Assembly: GCA_020722165.1 (NCBI GenBank)
Contig: DYLI01000077.1
Span: forward strand, 1 to 7,687
Source of the DNA: Halothiobacillus neapolitanus
GTDB lineage: Bacteria; Pseudomonadota; Gammaproteobacteria; Halothiobacillales; Halothiobacillaceae
Reading direction: 5' to 3'
DNA: 7,687 nt
In this document: piece after piece, positions 1-6,175 of the stretch
Layout: each line of letters starts with the position of its first letter
Position numbering within the stretch: the first letter of the stretch is position 1
The notes under the pieces: generated by a model
What the model saw: only the letters and a program-made list of their open reading frames with translations
Told to the model about the DNA's origin: nothing
Databases searched by the model: none
Program-made: the position numbers and the translations under genes

Positions 1-194
1 TGCAGCAAGTGGCGGATAAGGATGCCGGTGATGACGAAGCCATGCACTTTGATGCAGATTACATTCGTGCCTTGGAGCACGGCCTGCCGCCGACGGCGGG
101 CGAGGGAATTGGCATTGACCGTTTGGTGATGCTGCTGACCGATTCGCCGTCGATTCGGGATGTGTTGCTGTTCCCACACATGCGGCCTGAGTAA
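1..194 (+). CDS. lysS: Lysyl-tRNA synthetase, class II, C-terminal end (5' truncated by window)
   Basis: Only the last 63 codons are present; the frame is read from base 3 and ends at TAA 192-194. The protein attaches lysine to tRNA-Lys in the cytoplasm. The visible part carries the class II aminoacyl-tRNA synthetase motif 3 region: the segment LEHGLPPTAGEGIGIDRL followed by VMLLTDSPSIRDVLLFPHMRP. The GxGxGxDR core holds the ATP-binding arginine, and the ending RDVxLFPxMRP is typical of bacterial LysS. From memory it matches E. coli LysS/LysU closely, including the preceding DDEAM...DxDYxxALEHG. The C-terminus ends soon after MRP, as in most bacterial LysS, so this end looks intact. The next gene, murB, is 70 nt downstream beyond an inverted repeat, so co-transcription is possible but not shown. 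Confidence 0.95.
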   Translation, partial: QQVADKDAGDDEAMHFDADYIRALEHGLPPTAGEGIGIDRLVMLLTDSPSIRDVLLFPHMRPE

Positions 195-198
195 TTTT

Positions 199-254
199 TT
201 AGCCACAGAGACCACAGAGCCGGAGAAGATATTCTCTGTGGTCTCTGCGGCTAA
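199..254. repeat. Inverted repeat, CCACAGAG family, copy 1 (lysS-murB gap)
   Basis: Arms 199-219 and 234-254 are 21 nt long and pair with one mismatch, leaving a 14-nt loop (220-233). The left arm is built from the 9-nt unit CCACAGAGA repeated in tandem (cacagag at 204-210 and 213-219), and the right arm mirrors it. A T-run (195-200) lies before the stem on the + strand and no T-run follows it on either strand, so it is not a canonical intrinsic terminator. It ends 10 nt before the chosen murB ATG, so folded RNA would crowd that ribosome site. A related copy lies at 7515-7614. I recall similar CCACAGAG-type inverted repeats in many environmental bacterial genomes. Whether it is mobile is unknown. 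Confidence 0.85.
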
Positions 255-264
255 TATTGGATCT

Positions 265-1314
265 ATGGTCATTACTGAAAATGCCTCGCTTTTAGCTCTC
301 AACACCTTCCGTGTCGAAGCGCGGGCGCGCTATTTGGTCACGCTTGACGCCCTTGAAGATATTCCCAACTTCCTGGCAGACGAGCGTTTTCAAAACCTGC
401 CGCGCCTGATTCTCGGTGGCGGCAGCAATATCCTGTTGCGCGATGATTTCCCCGGTGTGATTTTGCATGTCGCACTTAAAGGCATTGAGCTTTTGGGCGA
501 GGATGATGCGCAGCGCTACCTTGCCGTGGCGGCGGGTGAGGATTGGCATGAGTTGGTGCGTTACACCGTCGAGCACGGTTGGGCGGGGCTGGAGAATCTG
601 TCCTTGATTCCCGGTACGGTCGGGGCTGCGCCGGTGCAGAATATCGGCGCGTATGGCGTGGAGTTCGCCGAGGTGTGCGCGGCGGTGGATGTGGTCGATA
701 TGACTACGGGGCAGGCGGGCATCATTACAGCGGTCGATTGCCGTTTTGCTTACCGCGATAGCCGTTTTAAGCAGGAGCCGGGGCGGTATTTGATTACTTC
801 GGTATTGCTGCGCTTGCCGAAGCGTTTTGTGCCCAAGCTGGATTATCCGGGCGTGCGCGAGGCGCTGGCGAATGCGGAAATCACGCCGCGTGCGGTGTCG
901 GATGCGATTTGCACGGTGCGGCGCAGCAAGTTACCGGGGCTGGAAGCCGATCAACCGGGCAGTGCGGGGAGTTTCTTTCAGAACCCGCTGATTAGTCTCG
1001 AACAGGCGGCAAAGTTGCGTGAGTTGTACCCGAACTCGCCGTCTTGGGATGTTGCAGATCAACAGGTTAAGTTATCGGCGGCTTGGCTGATTGAGCAGTG
1101 CGGCTGGAAAGGGAGGCGGCTGGGTGATGCAGGTGTGTATGCCAAGCACGCGCTGGTGCTGGTGAATCATGGTCATGCGACCGGCGCAGAGCTGTGGGCG
1201 CTGGCCGAGCAGATCATGCAGAGTGTGCAGGTGCGTTTTGGTGTAAGTTTGCAGCCTGAGCCGGTGGTTTTACCGTTGCCTTCTTCTGCGACTGCTACAA
1301 ATGGTGCCACGTAA
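265..1314 (+). CDS. murB: UDP-N-acetylenolpyruvoylglucosamine reductase (MurB, type I)
   Basis: MurB reduces UDP-GlcNAc-enolpyruvate to UDP-MurNAc with NADPH and bound FAD, the second committed step of peptidoglycan precursor synthesis, in the cytoplasm. The product is 349 aa, close to E. coli MurB (about 342). Visible motifs: FAD-binding GGGSN at 51-55; the long signature IPGTVGAAPVQNIGAYG at 115-131; YRDS at 163-166; GSFFQNP at 235-241, whose Ser236 matches the proton-donating serine; and Glu332 in QPEP near the C-terminus, matching the catalytic glutamate. The YRDS-containing insert is typical of type I enzymes. I start at ATG 265 because the sequence from there aligns with the usual N-terminus (LNTFRV). 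An open frame runs upstream to 160, but that part overlaps lysS and runs through the repeat. The ribosome site is weak (GGA 259-261, only 3 nt from the start). GTG 238 is an in-frame alternative inside the repeat. Confidence 0.96.
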   Translation: MVITENASLLALNTFRVEARARYLVTLDALEDIPNFLADERFQNLPRLILGGGSNILLRDDFPGVILHVALKGIELLGEDDAQRYLAVAAGEDWHELVRYTVEHGWAGLENLSLIPGTVGAAPVQNIGAYGVEFAEVCAAVDVVDMTTGQAGIITAVDCRFAYRDSRFKQEPGRYLITSVLLRLPKRFVPKLDYPGVREALANAEITPRAVSDAICTVRRSKLPGLEADQPGSAGSFFQNPLISLEQAAKLRELYPNSPSWDVADQQVKLSAAWLIEQCGWKGRRLGDAGVYAKHALVLVNHGHATGAELWALAEQIMQSVQVRFGVSLQPEPVVLPLPSSATATNGAT

Positions 1315-1319
1315 TTCCG

Positions 1320-1376
1320 TAGGTGCGAATTTATTCGCACAATCGCGCCCAAATTGTGCGAATGAATTCGCACCTA
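1320..1376. repeat. Nested inverted repeat, GTGCGAAT/ATTCGCAC type
   Basis: Arms 1320-1343 and 1353-1376 are 24 nt and pair with a single mismatch (a possible G-U in RNA) around a 9-nt loop. Each arm is also its own palindrome: GTGCGAAT (1323-1330) pairs with ATTCGCAC (1333-1340), and GTGCGAAT (1356-1363) with ATTCGCAC (1366-1373). The DNA or RNA can therefore form one long hairpin or two short ones. It starts 5 nt after the murB stop and ends 21 nt before the next start codon. No T-run follows on either strand, so it is not a classic terminator. The design resembles REP/BIME or MITE-like elements, and I recall related GTGCGAATTYATTCGCAC repeats in many proteobacterial genomes. Family assignment is by eye only. 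Confidence 0.88.
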
Positions 1377-1397
1377 GATTGAAAATGAACGGACACT

Positions 1398-3029
1398 ATG
1401 AACATCCACGCCCCGCTGTTAAGTGTTAAAAACCTGCATTTGAGCTTTGCTGTGCCTTCGGTCGCGGGGGCAAGCGAGCGCGAGGTGTTGCGCGGGGTGA
1501 GTTTTGATGTTCCCGCAGGCGGGCGGGTGGCGCTGGTGGGGGAGTCGGGTTCGGGGAAGTCGGTCACGGCCTTGGCGGTGTTGCGCTTGCTTGATCCGCA
1601 ACTGGCGCGGCTGCATCGCGGCGAGGTGATGTTTAACGGGCAGAACGTGCTTGATTTGTCCGAAGCCAAGATGCGCGCGATTCGCGGGCGCGAAATCGGC
1701 ATGATTTTTCAGGAACCGATGAGTGCGCTCAACCCGCTGCATTCGGTGGGCAAACAGATTGCCGAGACCCTCATCGTGCATGAGGGCATGAGCAAAGTGA
1801 CGGCACGGGTGCGGGCGATTGAGCTTTTGGAGCGCACCGGTATTCGCGAGCCGCAGCGCCAGGTGGATGCACTGCCGCATCAGCTTTCCGGTGGTCAGCG
1901 TCAGCGGGTGATGATCGCTATGGCGCTGGCGTGTCGTCCGCGTTTACTGATTGCCGATGAGCCAACCACGGCCTTGGATGTGACCGTGCAGGCGCAGATT
2001 CTGGAGTTGCTGGCCGATCTTCAGCGTGAGATGGGGCTGGCGGTGTTGATGATTACCCATGATCTGCCGCTGGTACGTCGATTTGCGGAGCAGGTGGTGG
2101 TGATGCGGCATGGTGAGGTGGTCGAGTCCGGTGCGGTAGGGGCAGTGTTTGCGCACCCGGAACATGCGTATACGCGCTTGCTGTTGGACAGTGCGCCGGT
2201 GCGCGATGTGGTGGCGGCACCGTCGGACAATGCGCCCGCCGTGTTGACGGCAAAGAGCGTGGGGTGTGTGCGTGCCGGGCAGGATGGCGGCTGGTTCAAG
2301 CGCGCCACGCCGATTGTGACCTTGCAGAATGTTGACTTGAATCTGCGTGCGGGCGAAACCCTGGGCGTGGTCGGTGAGTCGGGTTCCGGTAAGACCACGC
2401 TGGCGCATGTATTGTTGCGCCTGACACCGGGGATGGGCGCAGTGACGATTGCCGGGCAGGATTGGCAGGCGCTTGAGACCAAAGAACTGCGCAAGGCGCG
2501 GCGCATGGCACAAATTGTGTTTCAGGATCCATTTGCCTCGCTTTCGCCGCGCATGAGCATTGCGGCGATTGTTGGCGAGGGCTTGCAGGTGCATGAGCCG
2601 GAACTGAGCGCCGAGGCGCGGCAGGCGCGGGTGGTGGAAGCGCTGGAAGAAGTCGGATTGAACGCCGACATGCTCTGGCGTTATCCGCATGAATTTTCCG
2701 GCGGGCAGCGTCAGCGTATTGCGATTGCGCGTGCTTTGGTGCTGCGTCCGCGTTTAATTGTGCTGGATGAGCCGACCAGTGCGCTGGATGTGTCGGTGCA
2801 AAAACAGGTGCTCAGCCTGCTGCAAGACCTGCAACGCAAGCATGGCCTGAGTTATGTGCTGATTTCGCACGATTTGCGCGTGATTCGCGCCATGGCGCAT
2901 CGAGTGATGGTGTTGCGCGAAGGGCAGGTGGTGGAGCAGGGCGAAACGCTGGCTTTGTTGCAGCATCCGCGTGAAGACTACACCCTCAGTCTGGTCACGG
3001 CGGCGGGTGTGCAGGATGAGGTGGCTTGA
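1398..3029 (+). CDS. yejF: Fused double-ATPase ABC transporter protein, YejF type (peptide/microcin C import)
   Basis: A 543-aa protein with two complete ABC ATPase domains in one chain, which would drive import through a separate membrane permease. Domain 1 (about 6-265): Walker A GESGSGKS 48-55, Q-loop Gln105, signature LSGGQ 163-167, Walker B ending DE 187-188, switch His221. Domain 2 (about 283-535): Walker A GESGSGKT 326-333, Gln376, signature FSGGQ 433-437, Walker B ending DE 457-458, His491. All catalytic residues are present in both halves. The pattern matches the oligopeptide/dipeptide/nickel importer family, including the C-terminal HPxxxYT segment after each domain (HPEHAYT 253-259, HPREDYT 523-529). 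Length and layout fit E. coli YejF (about 529 aa), as recalled. No permease or binding-protein gene (yejA/B/E) is in the window. GsiA-type glutathione importers are the main alternative. ATG 1398 has only a weak ribosome site (GGA 1391-1393) and follows a repeat by 21 nt. Confidence 0.88.
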   Translation: MNIHAPLLSVKNLHLSFAVPSVAGASEREVLRGVSFDVPAGGRVALVGESGSGKSVTALAVLRLLDPQLARLHRGEVMFNGQNVLDLSEAKMRAIRGREIGMIFQEPMSALNPLHSVGKQIAETLIVHEGMSKVTARVRAIELLERTGIREPQRQVDALPHQLSGGQRQRVMIAMALACRPRLLIADEPTTALDVTVQAQILELLADLQREMGLAVLMITHDLPLVRRFAEQVVVMRHGEVVESGAVGAVFAHPEHAYTRLLLDSAPVRDVVAAPSDNAPAVLTAKSVGCVRAGQDGGWFKRATPIVTLQNVDLNLRAGETLGVVGESGSGKTTLAHVLLRLTPGMGAVTIAGQDWQALETKELRKARRMAQIVFQDPFASLSPRMSIAAIVGEGLQVHEPELSAEARQARVVEALEEVGLNADMLWRYPHEFSGGQRQRIAIARALVLRPRLIVLDEPTSALDVSVQKQVLSLLQDLQRKHGLSYVLISHDLRVIRAMAHRVMVLREGQVVEQGETLALLQHPREDYTLSLVTAAGVQDEVA

Positions 3030-3044
3030 TGTTGCGAGCCATGA

Positions 3045-3124
3045 GTAGCCCGGATGCTAATCCGGGGCAAGCCTCACCATGGGCGCGGCTGCTCCCGGAT
3101 TGCGCTTTGCTTCATCCGGGCTAC
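3045..3124. repeat. Nested inverted repeat, GTAGCCCGGAT type
   Basis: The outer arms GTAGCCCGGATG (3045-3056) and CATCCGGGCTAC (3113-3124) pair perfectly over 12 bp. An inner 8-bp helix joins AATCCGGG (3059-3066) to CCCGGATT (3094-3101), separated from the outer stem by an unequal internal loop. Each half can also fold alone: CCCGGAT (3049-3055) with ATCCGGG (3060-3066) around a 4-nt loop, and CCCGGAT (3094-3100) with ATCCGGG (3114-3120). No T-run follows. It sits between the yejF-like stop (3029) and the HAD gene start (3160). I recall very similar GTAGCCCGGATG...CATCCGGGCTAC elements in many Proteobacteria; they are usually treated as REP/MITE-like. This copy is flanked by a near-duplicate of the downstream gene start (see findings). 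Confidence 0.88.
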
Positions 3125-3148
3125 ATTGTGGCCTCCGGTATGCTGAGC

Positions 3149-3152
3149 GAGG
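3149..3152 (+). promoter_or_regulatory. Ribosome binding site for the HAD phosphatase gene
   Basis: GAGG ends 7 nt before ATG 3160, a normal spacing. It supports this start over the in-frame ATG at 3079, which lies inside the repeat element and would add 27 residues unlike any HAD N-terminus. Confidence 0.6.
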
Positions 3153-3159
3153 TTGCCTG

Positions 3160-3864
3160 ATGCAATCTTTGCGAGAAATTCGCGTCATTAGCTTCGACCT
3201 TGACGATACGCTGTGGGCGATTGAGCCGGTGATTACGCGCGCCAATCGCGTGTTGTTTGACTGGCTTGCGGCACACTACCCGCGCGTGACCGAAGGCCAT
3301 ACACCGGAATCCTTGCACGCCGTCTGTCTGGACTTTATGCGCGCAAGGCCGCAGGAAAAACATGATTTAAGCACGATGCGTAAGGTGTTTTTACGTCATT
3401 TGGGGCAGGCTGCGGGCTATGCCGAAGATTTCGCTGAGGAAGCCTTCGCGGTTTTTTATGCCGAACGGAATACGGTCGAGCTTTACCCTGAAGTTGAGGC
3501 CGTTTTGGCGCGTTTGGCGCAGCATTACACACTGGTCGCTTTGTCGAATGGCAACGCCTGCATTGAACGAATCGGCTTAACGCGGTACTTTAGCGCGTCC
3601 GTGAACTCGGCCAGGGTAGGCGCAGCCAAACCCGACCCGGCGATGTTTCACGCCGCGCTGGCGGAGTTGGGCGAATCGGCGGGGGCTATGCTGCATGTGG
3701 GTGACCATCCCGAACACGATGTTTTGGGAGCACAACGCGCCGGTGTGCGTGCAGTGTGGCTCAATCGCCATGCGGCGGAATGGCCGTCAAACCTTACGCC
3801 GCCTGATGCGCAAGTTTTTGATTTGCAAGCGCTGGTCGCTTTGCTGGGGCTTGATGAAGATTAA
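3160..3864 (+). CDS. HAD-superfamily hydrolase, subfamily IA, YigB-like phosphatase
   Basis: A 234-aa soluble phosphatase of the haloacid dehalogenase fold. All four HAD motifs are visible: motif I DLDDT 13-17, with Asp13 as likely nucleophile and Asp15 as acid/base; motif II Ser129 in SNGN; motif III Lys157 in AKPDP; motif IV GDHPEHD 181-187, with Asp182 and Asp187 for Mg2+. Residues about 25-108 form the helical cap expected for subfamily I. The opening FDLDDTLW...PVITR resembles E. coli YigB, reported to act on FMN, and HAD proteins often encoded next to pcnB in betaproteobacteria; both comparisons are from memory. The true substrate cannot be read from the sequence, and a broad sugar-phosphate or nucleotide phosphatase role is equally possible. 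The start is set by GAGG 3149-3152 and by the alignment. A 130-nt gap holding a repeat separates it from the ABC gene, and pcnB follows after 181 nt. Confidence 0.88.
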   Translation: MQSLREIRVISFDLDDTLWAIEPVITRANRVLFDWLAAHYPRVTEGHTPESLHAVCLDFMRARPQEKHDLSTMRKVFLRHLGQAAGYAEDFAEEAFAVFYAERNTVELYPEVEAVLARLAQHYTLVALSNGNACIERIGLTRYFSASVNSARVGAAKPDPAMFHAALAELGESAGAMLHVGDHPEHDVLGAQRAGVRAVWLNRHAAEWPSNLTPPDAQVFDLQALVALLGLDED

Positions 3865-3892
3865 GGTTTTCATATCAGCTCCCTCTATTTTT

Positions 3893-3993
3893 AGTGCTGC
3901 GTGCCCAATGTGCACGCCACTGGGCTTGGCCCAAAACGGGCAACCTCAAGGTTTGAATCCTTGGGTCAGATGATTGCTGGCCGCCTGTTTTTT
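3893..3993 (+). promoter_or_regulatory. Hairpin cluster with T-run: possible terminator or leader/attenuator before pcnB
   Basis: The 181-nt gap between the HAD gene and pcnB holds several pairings. Hairpin 1 is 3893-3896/3918-3921 plus GCGTGC 3899-3904 with GCACGC 3912-3917. Hairpin 2 is TGGGC 3921-3925 with GCCCA 3929-3933. Hairpin 3 is ACC 3943-3945/GGT 3964-3966 plus CAAGG 3947-3951/CCTTG 3959-3963 with a 7-nt loop. A 9-bp helix AAAACGGGC 3933-3941 with GCCTGTTTT 3983-3991 (one G-U) encloses hairpin 3 and runs into a T-tract (3988-3993). GCCC 3929-3932 could instead pair with GGGC 3938-3941, excluding hairpin 2 and the 9-bp helix. This may be the HAD gene's terminator, a pcnB leader that switches, or chance. 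Nothing here matches a riboswitch I know. The rest of the gap (3994-4045) shows no promoter I can support. Confidence 0.35.
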
Positions 3994-4045
3994 GAGTCGT
4001 GGATAGGTACTGCACGACACTCACCTTATTCATGTTGTTTTAACG

Positions 4046-6175
4046 ATGGTTTCTGAACCCCACGATTTGTTTGTTGAGCCCACTGCCGAGCCGGTGGATG
4101 TTGTAATGATTGCCCAGTCCGATTCGCCTGAGATCGCCCCCGTTGAGGCGGGCGTGGAGGCTATGAGTCAGGAAGCACCCACCCCGGTTGAGGCTGAAAT
4201 GCCCTCGTTGCTTGATGCCGCAGGCATTGATGTCGCTTGGGATGATGAAGTCAGCCCTGCAAGCACCGACGCGGCTGAGAATGGTATCGATACACCCCAA
4301 GCAATGCAGGCTGAGCTGAACGTTGAGGCTGCTGTTGATACGGGTGTCGATGTCGCCGTAGCCAGCACCGAGGTGCAGGAGCCACAGGCTGACGTGCCGT
4401 TCAGTGAGCGTGCGCCATGGACACCGCCCGAAGGCTATGTGCCGTCCCCATTCGCCATTCCACGCGACCAGCACGGCGTATCGCGCAAGCACATCAGCAA
4501 AAATGCGTTGAGCGTGTTGTATCGCCTGCATGAATCTGGCTTTCGCGCCTTGTTGGTCGGCGGCGGCGTGCGCGACGTGCTGCTTGGGCGTTCGCCGAAA
4601 GATTTTGATATTGCCACCGATGCCACGCCAGAGCAGGTGCGGCGTTTGTTTCGCAATTGCCGCTTGATTGGTCGCCGCTTCCGTTTGGCGCATGTGCTGT
4701 TTGGGCGTGATGTGGTGGAAGTCGCCACCTTCCGCGCGGCGGGCGAGGATGTGCCGGGGCGCACAGCGGATGAAAGCGGTCGCCTGCTGCGCGACAATGT
4801 GTATGGCACGATTGAAGACGATGTGCCGCGCCGCGATTTCACGGTGAATGCGCTGTATTACGACATTGCTGATTTCAGCGTGCTCGATCATGTCGGCGGG
4901 ATGCAGGATTTGCGCGACGGCGTGCTGCGTTTGCTTGGCGACCCGGAAACGCGCTACCGCGAAGACCCGGTGCGTATGCTGCGCGCGGCGCGCTTTGCCG
5001 CCAAGCTGGGCTTCAGGCTGCATGAAGATACCGAAAAGCCGATTGCTGAACTCTCAAACTTGTTGGCGGGCATTCCTGCCGCGCGCTTGATCGATGAATG
5101 CGTCAAGCTGTTCCACACCGGCCACGGTGCGGCCTCGCTGCATGAGTTGGTGCGTCTGGATTTGTTGCGCTGGCTGTTGCCGCCGCTGCACGAGGCGATG
5201 AGCCAGGTTGAGGATGATGGCGCGGCCTGGGCGTTTTTGTATGCCGCGTTGAGCAATACCGACCGCCGCGTGGCCGATGGCTTACCGCTGTCCACCGCCT
5301 TCCTGTTTGCTGCTTTGCTGTGGCCGGTGGTGGTGATGCAAGCGCAGGCACATGCGCACGCCGGGCAGCCGGAAGCCATGCTGCTGCAACAGGCTGGCGA
5401 TGATGTTTTGCATCAAATCCAGCCGCATGTCTCCATCCCACGCCATTTGCAGTTGCTGATTCGTGAAATCTGGGAAATGCAGGTGCGCTTTGTGGTGCAT
5501 CAAGGGCGCGGTGTGGCTAGCTTGCACGGCCATCCGCGCTTCCGTTCCGCGTATGACTTTTTGTTGCTGCGCGCCCAGGTTGGCGAGCCGCAGGCCGTCG
5601 AAGATGCCGCATGGTGGTTGGCGTTTGTCGAATCCGGTGCGGACACGGCACTGGATTTGGGGGTGGGCGACAAGGGACGCAGCAAGCGTCGCCGCTCTTC
5701 ACGCAGGCGCAAGGGTACTGATGCGGTGGCAATCGAGGGTGAGGCGGGTGCCTCTTTGGGCGATGCCGCCTCTGAGCTTGATGATGCCGAGCATGATGTG
5801 AACTTCGATAGTGAGCAGGATTATCGAGGTCTGGACGGCGAGCTTATCGCAGGTGATGACGCGGAAATCCCGGCGGAGATGTTGGACGAACACGTTCCTG
5901 CTCATGCACCTGCCCAAGGTGTCGCTGCGCCTGATTTGGATAGGGCTGCGCAATCGCATGACGAGGTTGCGGCAACATCTGGCGGTGACGAAACGCATGA
6001 CGTTGAACCTGCGGCCTTGCCCCAGCCCGATGTTGCACATACGGAACCAGGTGAGGCCGAAGCCGCGACGGCGGTCGTGCAGGATGCCAATGTTGAATTT
6101 GCAGCGCATACGGCTGTGGATGTGTCGCTTGAACACACACCCAATGGGGTGGTATGCCCGCCAACCACGACCTGA
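4046..6175 (+). CDS. pcnB: Poly(A) polymerase I with acidic N- and C-terminal extensions
   Basis: PcnB adds adenosines to RNA 3' ends in the cytoplasm, marking mRNAs and small RNAs for decay. The core (about 137-540) is standard: GGGVRDVLLGR 172-182; catalytic aspartates Asp186 and Asp188 in DFDIATDA; then ATPEQVRRLFRNCRLIGRR (193-211), a PcnB-like rather than tRNA CCA-adding signature; RRDFTVNALYY 262-272; and YREDPVRMLRAARFAAKLG 304-322. A basic patch at 543-556 has 10 Lys/Arg in 14 residues, as in the basic tail of E. coli PcnB. At 709 aa it is far longer than E. coli PcnB (about 465). Residues 1-121 contain 27 Asp/Glu and no Lys or Arg. Residues 558-709 contain 36 Asp/Glu and only two Arg. 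Both arms look disordered. ATG 4046 lacks a clear ribosome site, and the in-frame stop at 4004-4006 bounds the frame. ATG 4163 has GGAGG only 2 nt upstream and is a weaker alternative. The 3' end overlaps folK by 22 nt. Confidence 0.93.
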   Translation: MVSEPHDLFVEPTAEPVDVVMIAQSDSPEIAPVEAGVEAMSQEAPTPVEAEMPSLLDAAGIDVAWDDEVSPASTDAAENGIDTPQAMQAELNVEAAVDTGVDVAVASTEVQEPQADVPFSERAPWTPPEGYVPSPFAIPRDQHGVSRKHISKNALSVLYRLHESGFRALLVGGGVRDVLLGRSPKDFDIATDATPEQVRRLFRNCRLIGRRFRLAHVLFGRDVVEVATFRAAGEDVPGRTADESGRLLRDNVYGTIEDDVPRRDFTVNALYYDIADFSVLDHVGGMQDLRDGVLRLLGDPETRYREDPVRMLRAARFAAKLGFRLHEDTEKPIAELSNLLAGIPAARLIDECVKLFHTGHGAASLHELVRLDLLRWLLPPLHEAMSQVEDDGAAWAFLYAALSNTDRRVADGLPLSTAFLFAALLWPVVVMQAQAHAHAGQPEAMLLQQAGDDVLHQIQPHVSIPRHLQLLIREIWEMQVRFVVHQGRGVASLHGHPRFRSAYDFLLLRAQVGEPQAVEDAAWWLAFVESGADTALDLGVGDKGRSKRRRSSRRRKGTDAVAIEGEAGASLGDAASELDDAEHDVNFDSEQDYRGLDGELIAGDDAEIPAEMLDEHVPAHAPAQGVAAPDLDRAAQSHDEVAATSGGDETHDVEPAALPQPDVAHTEPGEAEAATAVVQDANVEFAAHTAVDVSLEHTPNGVVCPPTTT

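Noticed and set aside
199..254. Intrinsic terminator for lysS
   Set aside because: The stem is strong, but the T-run lies before it rather than after it on the + strand, so I call it a repeat only.
160..264. Upstream extension of the murB frame starting inside lysS
   Set aside because: The extra 35 residues overlap the end of lysS, run through the inverted repeat and do not resemble a MurB N-terminus; ATG 265 fits the family.
1532..1539. GCTGGTGG, identical to the E. coli Chi site
   Set aside because: It lies in GC-rich coding sequence where it is expected by chance, and the Chi sequence of this organism is unknown.
1944..2690. Minus-strand open frame of 248 codons opposite the ABC gene
   Set aside because: It is fully antisense to conserved ATPase motifs and its product has shadow-frame composition.
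3079..3159. Longer HAD protein starting at ATG 3079
   Set aside because: The added 27 residues come from the GTAGCCCGGAT repeat; ATG 3160 has a properly spaced GAGG and gives the normal N-terminus.
3943..3966. tRNA T-arm look-alike (CAAGG-TTTGAAT-CCTTG)
   Set aside because: Stem length and 7-nt loop resemble a T-arm, but I found no matching acceptor stem, D-arm or anticodon arm around it, so it is not called as a tRNA or tRNA fragment.
4040..5023. Long minus-strand open frame (327 codons) opposite pcnB
   Set aside because: It is antisense to the clearly conserved PcnB core, and its product is rich in His, Arg, Gln and Ala with no recognisable motif, as expected of a shadow frame in GC-rich coding DNA.
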